Part shown: positions 36,529 through 45,530 of the stretch, piece by piece
Position numbering within the stretch: the first letter of the stretch is position 1
Layout of the letters: every line of letters begins with the position of its first letter
Source: Lysobacteraceae bacterium SCN 69-320
GTDB lineage: Bacteria > Pseudomonadota > Gammaproteobacteria > Xanthomonadales > Rhodanobacteraceae
Reading direction: 5' to 3'
Assembly: GCA_001725155.1 (NCBI GenBank)
Contig: MEFP01000007.1
Span: 121,678 to 185,677, forward strand
DNA length: 64,000 nt
The notes under the pieces: generated by a model
Told to the model about the DNA's origin: nothing
The model's input: the letters and a program-made list of their open reading frames with translations, nothing else
Database searches by the model: none
Program-made: the position numbers and the translations under genes

Positions 36529-37215
36529 ATGCTGCTCCACGTCGCCAACGTACTGACTCCCGAAGAAGTCGCGCACTGCCGCCGCCGTCTCGACACGGCC
36601 GACTGGCTGGACGGCCGTCTGACCGCCGGTTACCAGTCCGCCAAGGCCAAGCACAATCTGCAGCTGGCCGACGACAGCCCGGTCGCGCGCGAGCTCGGCG
36701 CGCTGATACTCGACAAGCTGCAGCGCCATCCGACCTTCGTCGCCGGCGCGCTGCCGCGGCGCATCTTTCCGCCGCTGTTCAATTGCTATCGCGAAGGCCA
36801 GGCCTTCGGCTTCCATGTCGACAATGCCGTGCGCTATCCGCGCACGGGCGACGACCGCAGTCCGCTGCGTACCGATCTGTCGGCGACCCTGTTCCTCAAC
36901 GATCCCGACGATTACGACGGCGGCGATCTCGTCGTCGAGGACAGTTTCGGCACGCACAGCGTCAAGCTGCCGGCCGGCGACCTGATCCTGTACCCGGCCA
37001 GCAGCCTGCATCAGGTGCAGCCGATCACGCGCGGCGAGCGCATCGCCTCGTTCTTCTGGATACAGAGCCTGGTCCGCGACGAAGGCGAGCGCCGCCTGCT
37101 GTTCGACCTGGACCTCGCGATCCAGAACCTGACGCCGGTCCAGCCCGAGCATCCGGCGCTGGTGTCGCTGGTCGGCGTCTACCACAACCTGCTGCGGCGC
37201 TGGTCGGAAGCCTGA
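36529..37215 (+). CDS. piuC: PKHD-type Fe(II)/2-oxoglutarate hydroxylase (PiuC/YbiX)
   Basis: A 228-residue 2-oxoglutarate oxygenase. The iron facial triad is H96 and D98 (FHVDNA) with distal H161 ([12 protein letters not shown]); R168 is the 2-oxoglutarate ligand. The N-terminus [21 protein letters not shown] and the C-terminal [12 protein letters not shown] end are characteristic of YbiX/PiuC. It accompanies catecholate receptors in many Gammaproteobacteria (fiu-ybiX, piuA-piuC), consistent with the receptor 210 bases upstream. The actual hydroxylation substrate is not known. A terminator upstream suggests its own promoter in 36404-36528. Confidence 0.94.
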   Translation: MLLHVANVLTPEEVAHCRRRLDTADWLDGRLTAGYQSAKAKHNLQLADDSPVARELGALILDKLQRHPTFVAGALPRRIFPPLFNCYREGQAFGFHVDNAVRYPRTGDDRSPLRTDLSATLFLNDPDDYDGGDLVVEDSFGTHSVKLPAGDLILYPASSLHQVQPITRGERIASFFWIQSLVRDEGERRLLFDLDLAIQNLTPVQPEHPALVSLVGVYHNLLRRWSEA

Positions 37216-37240
37216 GCTCGCCGCAGTCCGATGCGACGCC

Positions 37241-37828
37241 TCAGCCCGGCCGCGTCAGCTTGACCAGTACGAGCTCGCCGCCACCGTTCAATACGAGCGG
37301 CGCGCCGCCGCTCTGCGCGAAGTCGATCACAAGGGTTTCGCCGGCCTCGATGCGTGGCAGTTCGGCGTGATGGTTGACGACCGCATGGCCCTGGGCGACG
37401 TGGACGATCCAGCTCGTCGCGGCGGCCGGGAACAGCAGCTGCGCGCCGACGATGGGCCGCGCAAGCAGCTCGGCCGCATAGCGGCCGCGGCGCACCATGA
37501 CGTTGAAATCGCGCGTAGGGCCGTCCAGCAGACGGCAGCTGACCGGTGCTTCGCCGGGAAACGCATGCTTCTGGTAGCGCTGGGTCAGCGCCACGGCCGC
37601 GTCGTCGCCGATCAGCAGCTCGACGCCGCCGCCGTCGAGCAGCATGAGCTCGCGGTCGATGCCGGGAAAAATGGAAAAATCGCCGTCCTGGGCGATCTCG
37701 GCGATCGAAATGCGCCAGTCGAACTCGTCGTCGCCGGCGCTGCGCGCGATTTCGGTCGTGATGCCGCCGCCGTTCTTCCAGGCCATGCGGCGATAGTCGT
37801 GGGCGCGCAGTAGGCGCAGCGCAGTCAT
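37241..37828 (-). CDS. HutD/Ves family protein
   Basis: A 195-residue cupin-like protein. The N-terminus MTALRLLRAHDYRRMAWKNGGGITTEIA and the FDWRISIAEIAQDGDFSIFPGIDRELMLLDG block are characteristic of HutD/Ves. Family members are tied to histidine catabolism or environmental stress, but no hut gene is adjacent, so a specific role cannot be assigned. Its start overlaps the stop of the SET-domain gene by four bases, implying coupled expression. Confidence 0.9.
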   Translation of the reverse strand: MTALRLLRAHDYRRMAWKNGGGITTEIARSAGDDEFDWRISIAEIAQDGDFSIFPGIDRELMLLDGGGVELLIGDDAAVALTQRYQKHAFPGEAPVSCRLLDGPTRDFNVMVRRGRYAAELLARPIVGAQLLFPAAATSWIVHVAQGHAVVNHHAELPRIEAGETLVIDFAQSGGAPLVLNGGGELVLVKLTRPG

Positions 37829-38292
37829 CGGCGCTCCAGCACGGCGTGCAGCTGCGCGGTCGACGTCGCCAGGCTTTCTTCCCAGCTGAAGCCGACGATG
37901 GCCGCGCCGGTGCAGGCGTCGGGGAAGTCCTCGGCCTGGCCCGGCGCGAGCAGATGGCGGTAATCGACAGTCACTTCCGTGCCCGGCGCCAGGTCGCGCA
38001 GCGCGAACACGAAGCCCAGATGCCACAGGCCGGTCGGATCGAACGCGTGGTTGATGTAGCACTCGTCCGGCCATTCCGGCGTGACGGTGTAGCGGTCCTC
38101 GAACCAGCGCACCGTCGCCGGCAGCAGTTGCGCCGCATCGGGCCGCTGCGCGATCTCGTCGAAGCGGAACACCTCGGGAATCGCGTCGGGCGCGGTGATC
38201 AGGCGGCCGCGCGCGACGGGCTCGTCGAGGAACAGCCCCTTGCCGGCGCCCGGGATCAGCGAATCGGCGACGTGGTAGCGCGGCAGTATCAT
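37825..38292 (-). CDS. SET-domain protein
   Basis: A 155-residue protein beginning MILPRYHVADSLIPGAGKGLFLDEPVARGRLI. SET-domain features are seen: the N-terminal GxGKGLFLDEPV strand, the pseudoknot NHAFDPTG (normally NHSxxPN), and the final EVTVDYRHLL resembling ELTYDY. Such bacterial proteins are predicted lysine methyltransferases; the substrate is unknown. The frame continues upstream, but that region overlaps the ispB gene end and has non-coding composition, so the ATG at 38292 is chosen. It overlaps the HutD gene by ATGA. Confidence 0.85.
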   Translation of the reverse strand: MILPRYHVADSLIPGAGKGLFLDEPVARGRLITAPDAIPEVFRFDEIAQRPDAAQLLPATVRWFEDRYTVTPEWPDECYINHAFDPTGLWHLGFVFALRDLAPGTEVTVDYRHLLAPGQAEDFPDACTGAAIVGFSWEESLATSTAQLHAVLERR

Positions 38293-38332
38293 GCCTGCGG
38301 CGCCGTGCCGGTCTGTCCGCTGGTGCCGGCCA

Positions 38333-39337
38333 TCAGTAGGTCCGGTCCACGGCGTAGCGCGCCAGCGCATCCAGCGCATCGCGCGCGGCCGAGGCCGGCA
38401 GCGCACGCAGGCTGCTGCGCGCCGATTCCGCATAGCCCAGCGCGCGGTCACGCGTGAGCTCCAGCGCGCCGGAGTCGCGGATCGCGGCGATGACGTTGTC
38501 GAGCGAATCCAGGCCGCCGGACTCGATCGCGCGGCGCAGGCTCTGCGCCTGCTCCGGCGCGCTGCGCGCGATCGCGTAGATCAGCGGCAGGGTGGGTTTG
38601 CCTTCGGCGATGTCGTCGCCGATGTTCTTGCCCAGGGTGCCCGCATCGGACACGTAGTCGAGCAGGTCGTCGGCGATCTGGAACGCATAGCCCAGATCCA
38701 GGCCGAAGCGGTACAGCGCGTCTTCCTGTTCCGGCGGCAGGCCGGCCAGCACGGCGCCCAGGCGCGTGGCCGCGCCGAACAGCACGGCGGTCTTGCGTTC
38801 GATCACGCGCAGGTAGGCGGTCTCGTCGGTATCCGGGTTGCCGATGTTCAGCAGCTGCAGCACTTCGCCTTCGGCGATCGCGTTGGTCGTGTCGGCGAGG
38901 ATCTGCATGACGCGCATGCGCTGCAGTTCGACCATGAGCTGGAACGAGCGCGAATAGAGAAAATCGCCGACCAGCACGCTGGCTGCGTTGCCCCACATCG
39001 CGTTGGCGGTCTTGCGGCCGCGGCGCAGGTCGGATTCGTCGACGACGTCGTCGTGCAGCAGGGTTGCGGTATGGATGAACTCGATGACCGCGGCCAGCTG
39101 CACGTGTTCGTCGCCGCGGTAGCCGGCCGCCCGAGCGGCGAGCAGATGCAGCATGGGGCGCAGCCGCTTGCCACCGCCGCCGACGATATGCGCCGAGATC
39201 TGGTTGATCAGCACGACATCGGAGGCCAGGCGGGTGCGGATCAGGGTGTCCACGGCCTGCATGTCGGGCTTGGCGAGAGCCTGGACGGCGGCGAAATCGA
39301 GGGTGGCGGACGACGGAGCCGCGGCGGCGCTGGGCAT
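38333..39337 (-). CDS. ispB: Octaprenyl/polyprenyl diphosphate synthase
   Basis: A 334-residue trans-prenyltransferase. The first aspartate-rich motif is DDVVD at 96-100 and the second DDLLD at 223-227, with GGGGKRLRPMLHLL upstream and the long-chain chain-length determinants small (LQRMRVMQIL), consistent with ubiquinone side-chain synthesis. It uses farnesyl diphosphate and IPP. The start MPSAAAAPSS is the first Met consistent with the family N-terminus. Bases 39338-39579 separate it from the divergent ssb gene. Confidence 0.93.
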   Translation of the reverse strand: MPSAAAAPSSATLDFAAVQALAKPDMQAVDTLIRTRLASDVVLINQISAHIVGGGGKRLRPMLHLLAARAAGYRGDEHVQLAAVIEFIHTATLLHDDVVDESDLRRGRKTANAMWGNAASVLVGDFLYSRSFQLMVELQRMRVMQILADTTNAIAEGEVLQLLNIGNPDTDETAYLRVIERKTAVLFGAATRLGAVLAGLPPEQEDALYRFGLDLGYAFQIADDLLDYVSDAGTLGKNIGDDIAEGKPTLPLIYAIARSAPEQAQSLRRAIESGGLDSLDNVIAAIRDSGALELTRDRALGYAESARSSLRALPASAARDALDALARYAVDRTY

Positions 39338-39579
39338 CGGAACGGAAACTCGGGCGGAATTCGGCCGGATTATAGCGACGCCCGGTGCTGCCCGCGGCCA
39401 CGACCTTGGCCGCAGGCCGGTCTGCGGCGTTTCGCCGCGATCCGGCGCCCGGCGTGTGCGCGGGCAGGCCGGATGAATCCCACCCCGTGGCGGGCGGTGT
39501 TCCGAGGAAGGGCGTCGTGCCTGCGTGGTATCGTTCCGTCCCTGAAGGGGCGGCAGGCCCACGCAACAAGGAAAATTTC

Positions 39580-40107
39580 ATGGCACGCGGCATCAACAAA
39601 GTCATTCTCGTCGGCAACGTGGGCAAGGATCCCGAGACCCGCTACAGCGCCGGCGGCATGGCCGTCACCACCATCAGCGTGGCCACGTCCGAATCCTGGA
39701 AGGACAAGCAGACGGGCGAGCAGAAGGAAAAGACCGAGTGGCACCGGGTCAAATTCTTCGGTCGTCTTGCCGAGATCGCCGGCGAATACCTGAAGAAGGG
39801 CAGCCAGGTCTATGTCGAAGGCTCGCTGCGCACCGAGGAATACGAAAAGGACGGCGTCAAGCGCTATTCCACCGACATCGTCGCGGCGGAAATGCAGATG
39901 CTCGGCGGTCGTCCGGGCGGCGGCGACATGGAAGGCGGCGGCTCGCGCGGCGGCGGCTACGAAGGCAGCGGTTCCCGCGGTGGCGGTGGCGGTGGCGGCG
40001 GTGGTTACGAGCGCGGTCCCGCGCGCGGCCCGCAGTCGGCGCCGCAGCGCAGCGCACCGCAGCCGGTGCAGAACACCGGTTTCGACGACGACGACATTCC
40101 GTTCTGA
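39580..40107 (+). CDS. ssb: Single-stranded DNA-binding protein
   Basis: A 175-residue SSB. The OB fold is at about residues 5-108 ([61 protein letters not shown]), followed by a Gly/Ser/Arg linker (about 110-150), and the acidic tip FDDDDIPF. That tip binds replication and repair partners. The size and the glycine-rich linker are typical for this lineage. GAAGG-like purines precede the ATG. A good terminator follows. Confidence 0.97.
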   Translation: MARGINKVILVGNVGKDPETRYSAGGMAVTTISVATSESWKDKQTGEQKEKTEWHRVKFFGRLAEIAGEYLKKGSQVYVEGSLRTEEYEKDGVKRYSTDIVAAEMQMLGGRPGGGDMEGGGSRGGGYEGSGSRGGGGGGGGGYERGPARGPQSAPQRSAPQPVQNTGFDDDDIPF

Positions 40108-40154
40108 GCCCGGCGCGGCTGGTGTCAGGCAGCCGTGAATCAGGCGGCAGTGAG

Positions 40155-40184
40155 AAGGTCCGCTTCGCGCGGACCTTTTCTTTT
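40155..40184 (+). terminator. Terminator after ssb
   Basis: AAGGTCCGC and GCGGACCTT form a 9-bp stem with TTCGC loop, followed by TTCTTTT. Confidence 0.9.
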
Positions 40185-40496
40185 GGCGGCTTCGTTGCGG
40201 TGACGGCTGCGCGCGTGGTTCGGGCCGTGCCTGCGCAGCGGCGCGACGACGATGCCGGCGCCCGGGACCGGCATCGCCGATGCGCCAGACTCAAGCCGTG
40301 CGCCGGTCCGGTGCCGCGGCGGCACCGCCTGGCGAAAACGATCGGCAACGGCCGGTTCCGGCGGGCGCCGCCGGTCTGATCCGGTCCGGTGCCGCCTGGC
40401 GAAAACAAACACGGTGGTGGCCGGCCGGCACGGCGGTGCAGAAACGGGCGCTGCCGCGCGCCGCGCCACGAGGGATGGATGGCGGGAGGGACGAGG
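40185..40496. other. Intergenic region before CPBP protease, with a small direct repeat
   Basis: 312 bases with no plausible gene. CCGGTCCGGTGCCGC followed by GCCTGGCGAAAAC occurs near 40303-40340 and again near 40381-40407. This suggests a local duplication. GAGG directly precedes the CPBP start. Confidence 0.55.
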
Positions 40497-41234
40497 ATGC
40501 GCAGTTCGATCTGGCGCCAGGCCCTGGCGATGTGGCTGGCCGGGTTCGCGGGCGTGGTCGTGGTGGCCGTCGGCGTAGTCCCGGCGCTGCTCGCCGGCAA
40601 GCCCTTGCCGCTGCCGGTCTGGGCCGTGTCGCTGATCTCGGCGGTGCAGAGCGGCGGCCTGCTCGCGCTGGCGGTCTGGTCGGGGCTGTCGCTGGCGCCG
40701 CGCGTCGGGCTGCGCGCGCCGTTGTTCGAGGCGATCGGCGCTTCGGCGCCGCTGGCAGCGGCGCTGCGCCCGCAATGGCTGGCTGGCCTGCTCGGCGGCC
40801 TGGCCGCCGGCGCCGCGCTGAAGATGCTGTCCGCGCTGGCGCCGGCCCAGCTCGCCGCGGCGGCGCCGGCGCTGGACCTGCCGTTGGCCGCACGCCTGCT
40901 CTACGGCGGCATCACCGAGGAACTGCTGCTGCGCTGGGGCCTGATGTCGGCGCTGCTGTGGCTGTTCTGGCGCCTGCTGCAGCGCGCGAGCGGCCGGCCG
41001 TCGACGGCCGGCGTCGCCGCGGCCATCGTCGCTGCGGCGCTGCTGTTCGGCCTGGGCCATCTGCCCGCGGCCGCGGCGCTGACCGGCGGACTGACCGCGC
41101 CTGTCGTCGGCTACGTCATCGGCGCCAATGCCGTATTCGGCGTGCTCGCCGGCTGGCTCTTCTGGCGCTTCGGCCTGGAGGCGGCAATGCTCGCCCATGC
41201 GACGGCGCATCTGCTGCTTTACTTCTCCGCCTGA
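40497..41234 (+). CDS. CPBP-family intramembrane metalloprotease (CAAX-type)
   Basis: A 245-residue polytopic membrane protein with about seven hydrophobic helices. The CPBP active-site motifs are present: EE-x3-R in GGITEELLLRWGLM (E141, E142, R146), FGLGHLPAA (H188), and a C-terminal HATAH motif near residues 234-238. Such enzymes are related to the Abi/CAAX endopeptidases; natural substrates in this lineage are not known. The ATG at 40497 has GAGG two bases before it; no co-transcribed partner is evident. Confidence 0.85.
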   Translation: MRSSIWRQALAMWLAGFAGVVVVAVGVVPALLAGKPLPLPVWAVSLISAVQSGGLLALAVWSGLSLAPRVGLRAPLFEAIGASAPLAAALRPQWLAGLLGGLAAGAALKMLSALAPAQLAAAAPALDLPLAARLLYGGITEELLLRWGLMSALLWLFWRLLQRASGRPSTAGVAAAIVAAALLFGLGHLPAAAALTGGLTAPVVGYVIGANAVFGVLAGWLFWRFGLEAAMLAHATAHLLLYFSA

Positions 41235-41236
41235 GC

Positions 41237-41267
41237 CGGCGCCGGCGTCTCTGGCCCGCCGGCGCCG
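41237..41267. terminator. Hairpin in the convergent gap CPBP/delta-60
   Basis: CGGCGCCGGC and GCCGGCGCCG form a 10-bp stem around an 11-nt loop in the 38-bp gap between two convergent genes. No T-tract; bidirectional termination is plausible. Confidence 0.5.
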
Positions 41268-41272
41268 TACGG

Positions 41273-42667
41273 TCACTGGAAACCGTAGCGGAAGATCCGG
41301 TCCGGCAGCGGCCCGGTCGCGTTGCTGATGCGCTGGGCGAGCACGCGGCTGCGCGTCGGGTCGATGCTGCTCAGGTAGGTGCCGACGAACAGCGGCCGGC
41401 CGTAGGCGTCCAGATGCAGTTGGCCGGACGCGTCCGGCCCGAGGTCGCCGGTGCCGCCGCTGCCGACGAGGCAGAGCGCGCTGAGGCTGGTCAGGCAGCC
41501 GCCGTAGGAGGCTTCGGGCGCCAACGTGGCCGTGAACGCCTGTACCAGGAAATAGTTCGGCCCCGTGTCGCTCTGGCCGGCGGCGATCACGCGCGAGCCG
41601 CTCGCGTCGGCGAAGCGCACGTCGCGGAAGCCGGCGTTGCCGCCGGTGCCGGGTTCCAGCCGTTCCGCGGTCTGGGTGCCGTTGTCGGCGAACCGCGCGA
41701 TCGCCGCCTGAGGTGTTGCGCCGTTGGTCGCGAAGCTGCGGCCGACGATGACGATGTCGTTGTTCGCCGCCACGTCGACGCCGTAGACCTCGTCGCTGTG
41801 TGCGTTCAGGGTGCCGAAGTAGTAGACGCGCCGGCCGTTGTTGATCGCGGTGTAGCCGCCGTTGAAATTGCAGCTGGAATTGCAGAACGACGCATCGCTG
41901 CTGCCGTCGGCGTTGAGCCGGGCCAGCGCGACGCGGGTGCGCGAGATCGCGCTGTCGAGGGCGAGGCCGGCGATCACGATGCGGCCGTCGTTGCCCACTG
42001 CAACGGCATTGGGCTGGTCCAGCTGCGTGGCGGGTCCGAGGTCGAAGAACACCGCCGCCTTGCCGTCGCCGCTGAAGGTCGTGTCCAGGCCGCCGTCGGC
42101 GGCACGCAGGCGCGCGATGCCGAAATCCGTGTCGCCGACGCTCGCGCGCTGGACCGAGCCGACGACGACGACGTTGTCGTAGCGGTCCACGGCGACGGCC
42201 GTCACATAGTCGTTGTTGGCCTGGCCCAGGCCGAAGTCGACCGTGGTGCCGCCGTCGCCGGCGAAGCTGGTGTCGTCGCTGCCGTCGGGGTTGAAGCGCA
42301 CGACGCCGAAATCCGCGCCGCTGGCGCCGCCCTGGTAGTCGCCGACCACGACGATGCGGCCGCGGCTGTCCACGGTCGCCGCCCGGACCGACTGCAGCGC
42401 GGCGGCCTTGACCCGGGCGAACCCGTCGGAGCTGCCGTTGGCGCCGATGAACTGCAGCCCGATGCAGGCCGGATCGTTGCAGACGCCGGGCTGGCTCGCC
42501 CATTCGAACACGATGACGCTGCGACCCGCCGGCAGCGGCAGCAGGGCGATGCCGCGAAAGTTCGACAGGCCGTCGATCGTCAGGCGGCGGCCGGGCTCGG
42601 GCTGCTCGGCCGTCGCGGCGAGCGGGAGTCCGAGCAGCAGGAGCAGGGACAGGGCGGCACTACGCAT
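41273..42667 (-). CDS. Secreted delta-60 repeat protein with IFRYGFQ tail
   Basis: A 464-residue protein with signal peptide (MRSAALSLLLLLGLPLAATA). The body has delta-60-type repeats with the signature FNPDGSDDTSFAGDG and LNADGSSDASF, alternating with IVVVGDY/VVVVGS/IVIAGLA strands, so a beta-propeller-like fold is likely. The very end is DRIFRYGFQ. A similar tail (DVIFRSGFQ) closes the unrelated beta-helix protein at 56595-58100, which suggests a shared sorting or anchoring signal. The frame extends to 42727 with other Met codons; the signal peptide supports the start at 42667. Function is unknown. Confidence 0.83.
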   Translation of the reverse strand: MRSAALSLLLLLGLPLAATAEQPEPGRRLTIDGLSNFRGIALLPLPAGRSVIVFEWASQPGVCNDPACIGLQFIGANGSSDGFARVKAAALQSVRAATVDSRGRIVVVGDYQGGASGADFGVVRFNPDGSDDTSFAGDGGTTVDFGLGQANNDYVTAVAVDRYDNVVVVGSVQRASVGDTDFGIARLRAADGGLDTTFSGDGKAAVFFDLGPATQLDQPNAVAVGNDGRIVIAGLALDSAISRTRVALARLNADGSSDASFCNSSCNFNGGYTAINNGRRVYYFGTLNAHSDEVYGVDVAANNDIVIVGRSFATNGATPQAAIARFADNGTQTAERLEPGTGGNAGFRDVRFADASGSRVIAAGQSDTGPNYFLVQAFTATLAPEASYGGCLTSLSALCLVGSGGTGDLGPDASGQLHLDAYGRPLFVGTYLSSIDPTRSRVLAQRISNATGPLPDRIFRYGFQ

Positions 42668-42861
42668 GGCGGGCTCGATACAGGGAAGGAACCTTGCACT
42701 ACGCATCGCCGCTGCCGACCCTGACATCGGCCGCCGGACGCCGCCGCAGGGCGCGCGCCGGCAGGGCGGGCTGCGGAGCGGCGCGGGCGGCCTTCTGGTA
42801 GGCTTTCGGGCTCTCCGGCCGCTTTGGGCCGGCTCAAGGGATCTCGGAGCGACCGTAGCGC

Positions 42862-43917
42862 ATGAAAACCCTGCTCGTGACTGGTGGCGCCGGCTTCATC
42901 GGCGGCAATTTCGTGCTGGATCTGCTCGGGCAGGGCGGCTTCCGCGTCGTCAATCTCGACAAGCTGACCTATGCCGGCAATCTCGACACCCTGGCTCCGC
43001 TCAAGGCCAATCCTGACCACATCTTCGTCCAGGGCGACATCGGCGACCGCGCGCTGATCGAGCGCCTGCTGGCCGAGCATCGCCCCGACGCCATCGTCAA
43101 CTTCGCCGCCGAATCCCACGTGGACCGCTCCATCGACGGACCGGCCGAGTTCGTGCAGACCAACGTCGTCGGTACCCTGAACCTGCTCGAGCGCTCGCTG
43201 GCCTACTGGCGCGACCTGTCGCTGGAGCGTCAGGACGGCTTCCGCTTCCTGCACGTGTCCACCGACGAGGTCTACGGCTCGCTGGGCCCGGTCGGCAAGT
43301 TCACCGAGGAAACGGCGTATGCGCCGAACTCGCCGTATTCCGCGTCCAAGGCCGCTTCCGACCACCTCGTGCGCGCGTTCCACCACACCTACGGCATGCC
43401 GACGCTGACGACGAACTGCTCGAACAACTACGGCCCGTATCAGTTTCCCGAAAAGCTCATTCCGCTGATGATCCAGAAGGCGCTGGCCGGCGAGGCGCTG
43501 CCGGTCTACGGCGACGGACGCAACGTGCGCGACTGGCTCTACGTGCGCGACCACTGCCGCGCGATCCAGCGCGTGCTCCAAGCCGGCCGCACCGGCGAGG
43601 TCTACAACGTCGGCGGCGATTCCGAGCGCGAGAACATCCACGTGGTCAGGACCATCTGCGCGCTGCTCGACCAGCGCCGCCCGCTGGCCGACGGCCGCCG
43701 TCGCGAAAGCCTGATCAGCTACGTCAAGGACCGCCCGGGCCACGACCGCCGCTACGCGATCGACTCCAGCAAGCTGCAGCGCGAGCTCGGCTGGGTGCCG
43801 CAGGAAACCTTCGAGAGCGGCATCGCGCGCACGGTGGACTGGTACCTGGACAACCAGGCCTGGTGCGGCCGCGTGCTCGACGGCAGCTACCGCATGGAGC
43901 GCCTCGGCGGCGCCTGA
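42862..43917 (+). CDS. rfbB: dTDP-glucose 4,6-dehydratase
   Basis: A 351-residue extended-SDR enzyme. NAD site [12 protein letters not shown] at the N-terminus, catalytic D135/E136 in STDEVYGS, and Y159-x3-K163 in [13 protein letters not shown]. It makes dTDP-4-keto-6-deoxyglucose, the first committed step to dTDP-L-rhamnose. It begins the rmlB-A-C-D-xanB row; it is separated from rfbA by 66 bases. Regulation is not evident; the leader is in the 42728-42861 gap. Confidence 0.97.
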   Translation: MKTLLVTGGAGFIGGNFVLDLLGQGGFRVVNLDKLTYAGNLDTLAPLKANPDHIFVQGDIGDRALIERLLAEHRPDAIVNFAAESHVDRSIDGPAEFVQTNVVGTLNLLERSLAYWRDLSLERQDGFRFLHVSTDEVYGSLGPVGKFTEETAYAPNSPYSASKAASDHLVRAFHHTYGMPTLTTNCSNNYGPYQFPEKLIPLMIQKALAGEALPVYGDGRNVRDWLYVRDHCRAIQRVLQAGRTGEVYNVGGDSERENIHVVRTICALLDQRRPLADGRRRESLISYVKDRPGHDRRYAIDSSKLQRELGWVPQETFESGIARTVDWYLDNQAWCGRVLDGSYRMERLGGA

Positions 43918-43983
43918 TCGGCCGCGACACCGCCGCGCGTCCGCGCGGCACGCAATGCAGGACGGCAACGCAGGAAAACCCAC

Positions 43984-44871
43984 GTGACGACGAAGAAAGG
44001 CATCATTCTCGCCGGCGGCTCCGGCACGCGGCTCTATCCGCTGACCCAGGTGGTCAGCAAGCAGCTGCTGCCGGTCTACGACAAGCCGATGATCTACTAC
44101 CCGCTCAGCGTGCTGATGCTGGCCGGCATCCGCGAGGTGCTGGTCATCAACACGCCGCACGAGCAGGCGCTGTTCAAGCAGCTGCTCGGCGACGGCTCGC
44201 AGTGGGGCCTGTCGATCACCTACGCCGCGCAGCCTTCGCCCGACGGCCTGGCCCAGGCCTATCTGATCGGCGCGGACTTCGTCGGCACCGATCCGTCCTG
44301 CCTGATCCTCGGCGACAACATCTTCTACGGCCACGGCTTCACCGACGTGCTGCGTCGCTCGGCCGCGCGCGACCAGGGTGCGACCGTATTCGGCTACTAC
44401 GTGCACGATCCGGAACGCTACGGCGTGGCCGAGTTCGATGCGGCCGGCCGTGTCGTCGGTCTGGAGGAAAAACCCTCCGAGCCCAAGTCCAACTACGCGG
44501 TGACCGGCCTGTATTTCTACGACGGCCGCGCCGTCGACTACGCGCGCCGGCTCAAGCCTTCGCCGCGCGGCGAGCTGGAGATCACCGATCTGAACCGCTG
44601 CTACCTCGAGGACGGTTCGCTGATGCTCGAACGGCTCGGCCGCGGCTATGCCTGGCTCGACACCGGCACGCACGACTCGCTGGTCGAGGCGTCCAACTAC
44701 ATCGAGACGATCGAGAACCGGCAGGGCCTCAAGGTCTGCTGTCCCGAGGAAATCGCGTTCCACAACGGCTGGATCGACGTCGACCAGTTGCGCGCGCTGG
44801 CCAGGCCGCTGGCCAAGAACGGCTACGGCCGCTATCTGCTGCAGGTCGCCGAGCACGGGGTGACGCCGTGA
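43984..44871 (+). CDS. rfbA: Glucose-1-phosphate thymidylyltransferase
   Basis: A 295-residue nucleotidyltransferase with the signature [21 protein letters not shown] and KPMIYYPLS, and the [11 protein letters not shown] metal site. It makes dTDP-glucose from glucose-1-phosphate and dTTP. The GTG start at 43984 gives [12 protein letters not shown], the family N-terminus. The stop overlaps the rfbC GTG start (44868-44871), a coupling signal. [19 protein letters not shown] is the conserved C-terminal domain. Confidence 0.97.
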   Translation: MTTKKGIILAGGSGTRLYPLTQVVSKQLLPVYDKPMIYYPLSVLMLAGIREVLVINTPHEQALFKQLLGDGSQWGLSITYAAQPSPDGLAQAYLIGADFVGTDPSCLILGDNIFYGHGFTDVLRRSAARDQGATVFGYYVHDPERYGVAEFDAAGRVVGLEEKPSEPKSNYAVTGLYFYDGRAVDYARRLKPSPRGELEITDLNRCYLEDGSLMLERLGRGYAWLDTGTHDSLVEASNYIETIENRQGLKVCCPEEIAFHNGWIDVDQLRALARPLAKNGYGRYLLQVAEHGVTP

Positions 44872-45425
44872 AGATCGTCGAAACGCGCCTGCCGGGCTGT
44901 GTCGCGATCGAGCCCGACGTGTTCGGCGATTCGCGCGGTTTTTTCTACGAAAGCTACAATGCGGAAAAGTACAGGGCGGCCGGGCTCGACCTGCGTTTCG
45001 TCCAGTCCAACGTCTCGCGTTCGGCGCGCGGCGTGCTGCGCGGCCTGCACTACCAGTGGCCCAATCCGCAGGGCAAGCTGGTCAGCGTGGTCGAGGGCGA
45101 GGTCTACGACGTCGCCGTCGACATCCGCCGCGGCTCGCCGACGTTCGGCCAGTGGGCCGGCGTGATCCTGTCGGCCGGGAACCATCGCCATTTCTGGGTG
45201 CCCGAGGGCTTCGCCCACGGCTTCGTCGTGCTGTCGGAATTCGCGACGTTCGCCTACCAGTGCACCAACCTCTACGACGCCAAGGCCGATGCCGGCGTGC
45301 GCTGGAACGACGCGGCGATCGCCATCGACTGGCCGGTCAGCGCACCGCTGCTGTCGGGCAAGGACGAGAAGGCGCCGCTGCTGGCCGACATCGCGCCGGA
45401 ACGGCTGCCCGTCTACGCCGCGTGA
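44868..45425 (+). CDS. rfbC: dTDP-4-dehydrorhamnose 3,5-epimerase
   Basis: A 185-residue cupin-fold epimerase. Conserved stretches include the start [13 protein letters not shown], the catalytic-His region [36 protein letters not shown] and [16 protein letters not shown]. Length is as expected. The GTG start at 44868 overlaps the rfbA stop. It inverts C3 and C5 of the 4-keto sugar before reduction by RfbD. It is followed by a 105-bp gap to rfbD. Confidence 0.97.
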   Translation: MKIVETRLPGCVAIEPDVFGDSRGFFYESYNAEKYRAAGLDLRFVQSNVSRSARGVLRGLHYQWPNPQGKLVSVVEGEVYDVAVDIRRGSPTFGQWAGVILSAGNHRHFWVPEGFAHGFVVLSEFATFAYQCTNLYDAKADAGVRWNDAAIAIDWPVSAPLLSGKDEKAPLLADIAPERLPVYAA

Positions 45426-45530
45426 ACCGGCCGCGCCCGCACGCATCGGCGGCGGTTCGCATCGCGGCGGCGCCGCGCGCGCTGCCGGCGATGCCCGGTT
45501 TCCCCTTTTTCTCAGCCGGCTGATCGCCCC

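Noticed and set aside
38293..38451. Upstream extension of the SET-domain reading frame
   Set aside because: It overlaps the end of the polyprenyl synthase gene and codes for Arg/Trp/Met-rich residues unlike a SET N-terminus.
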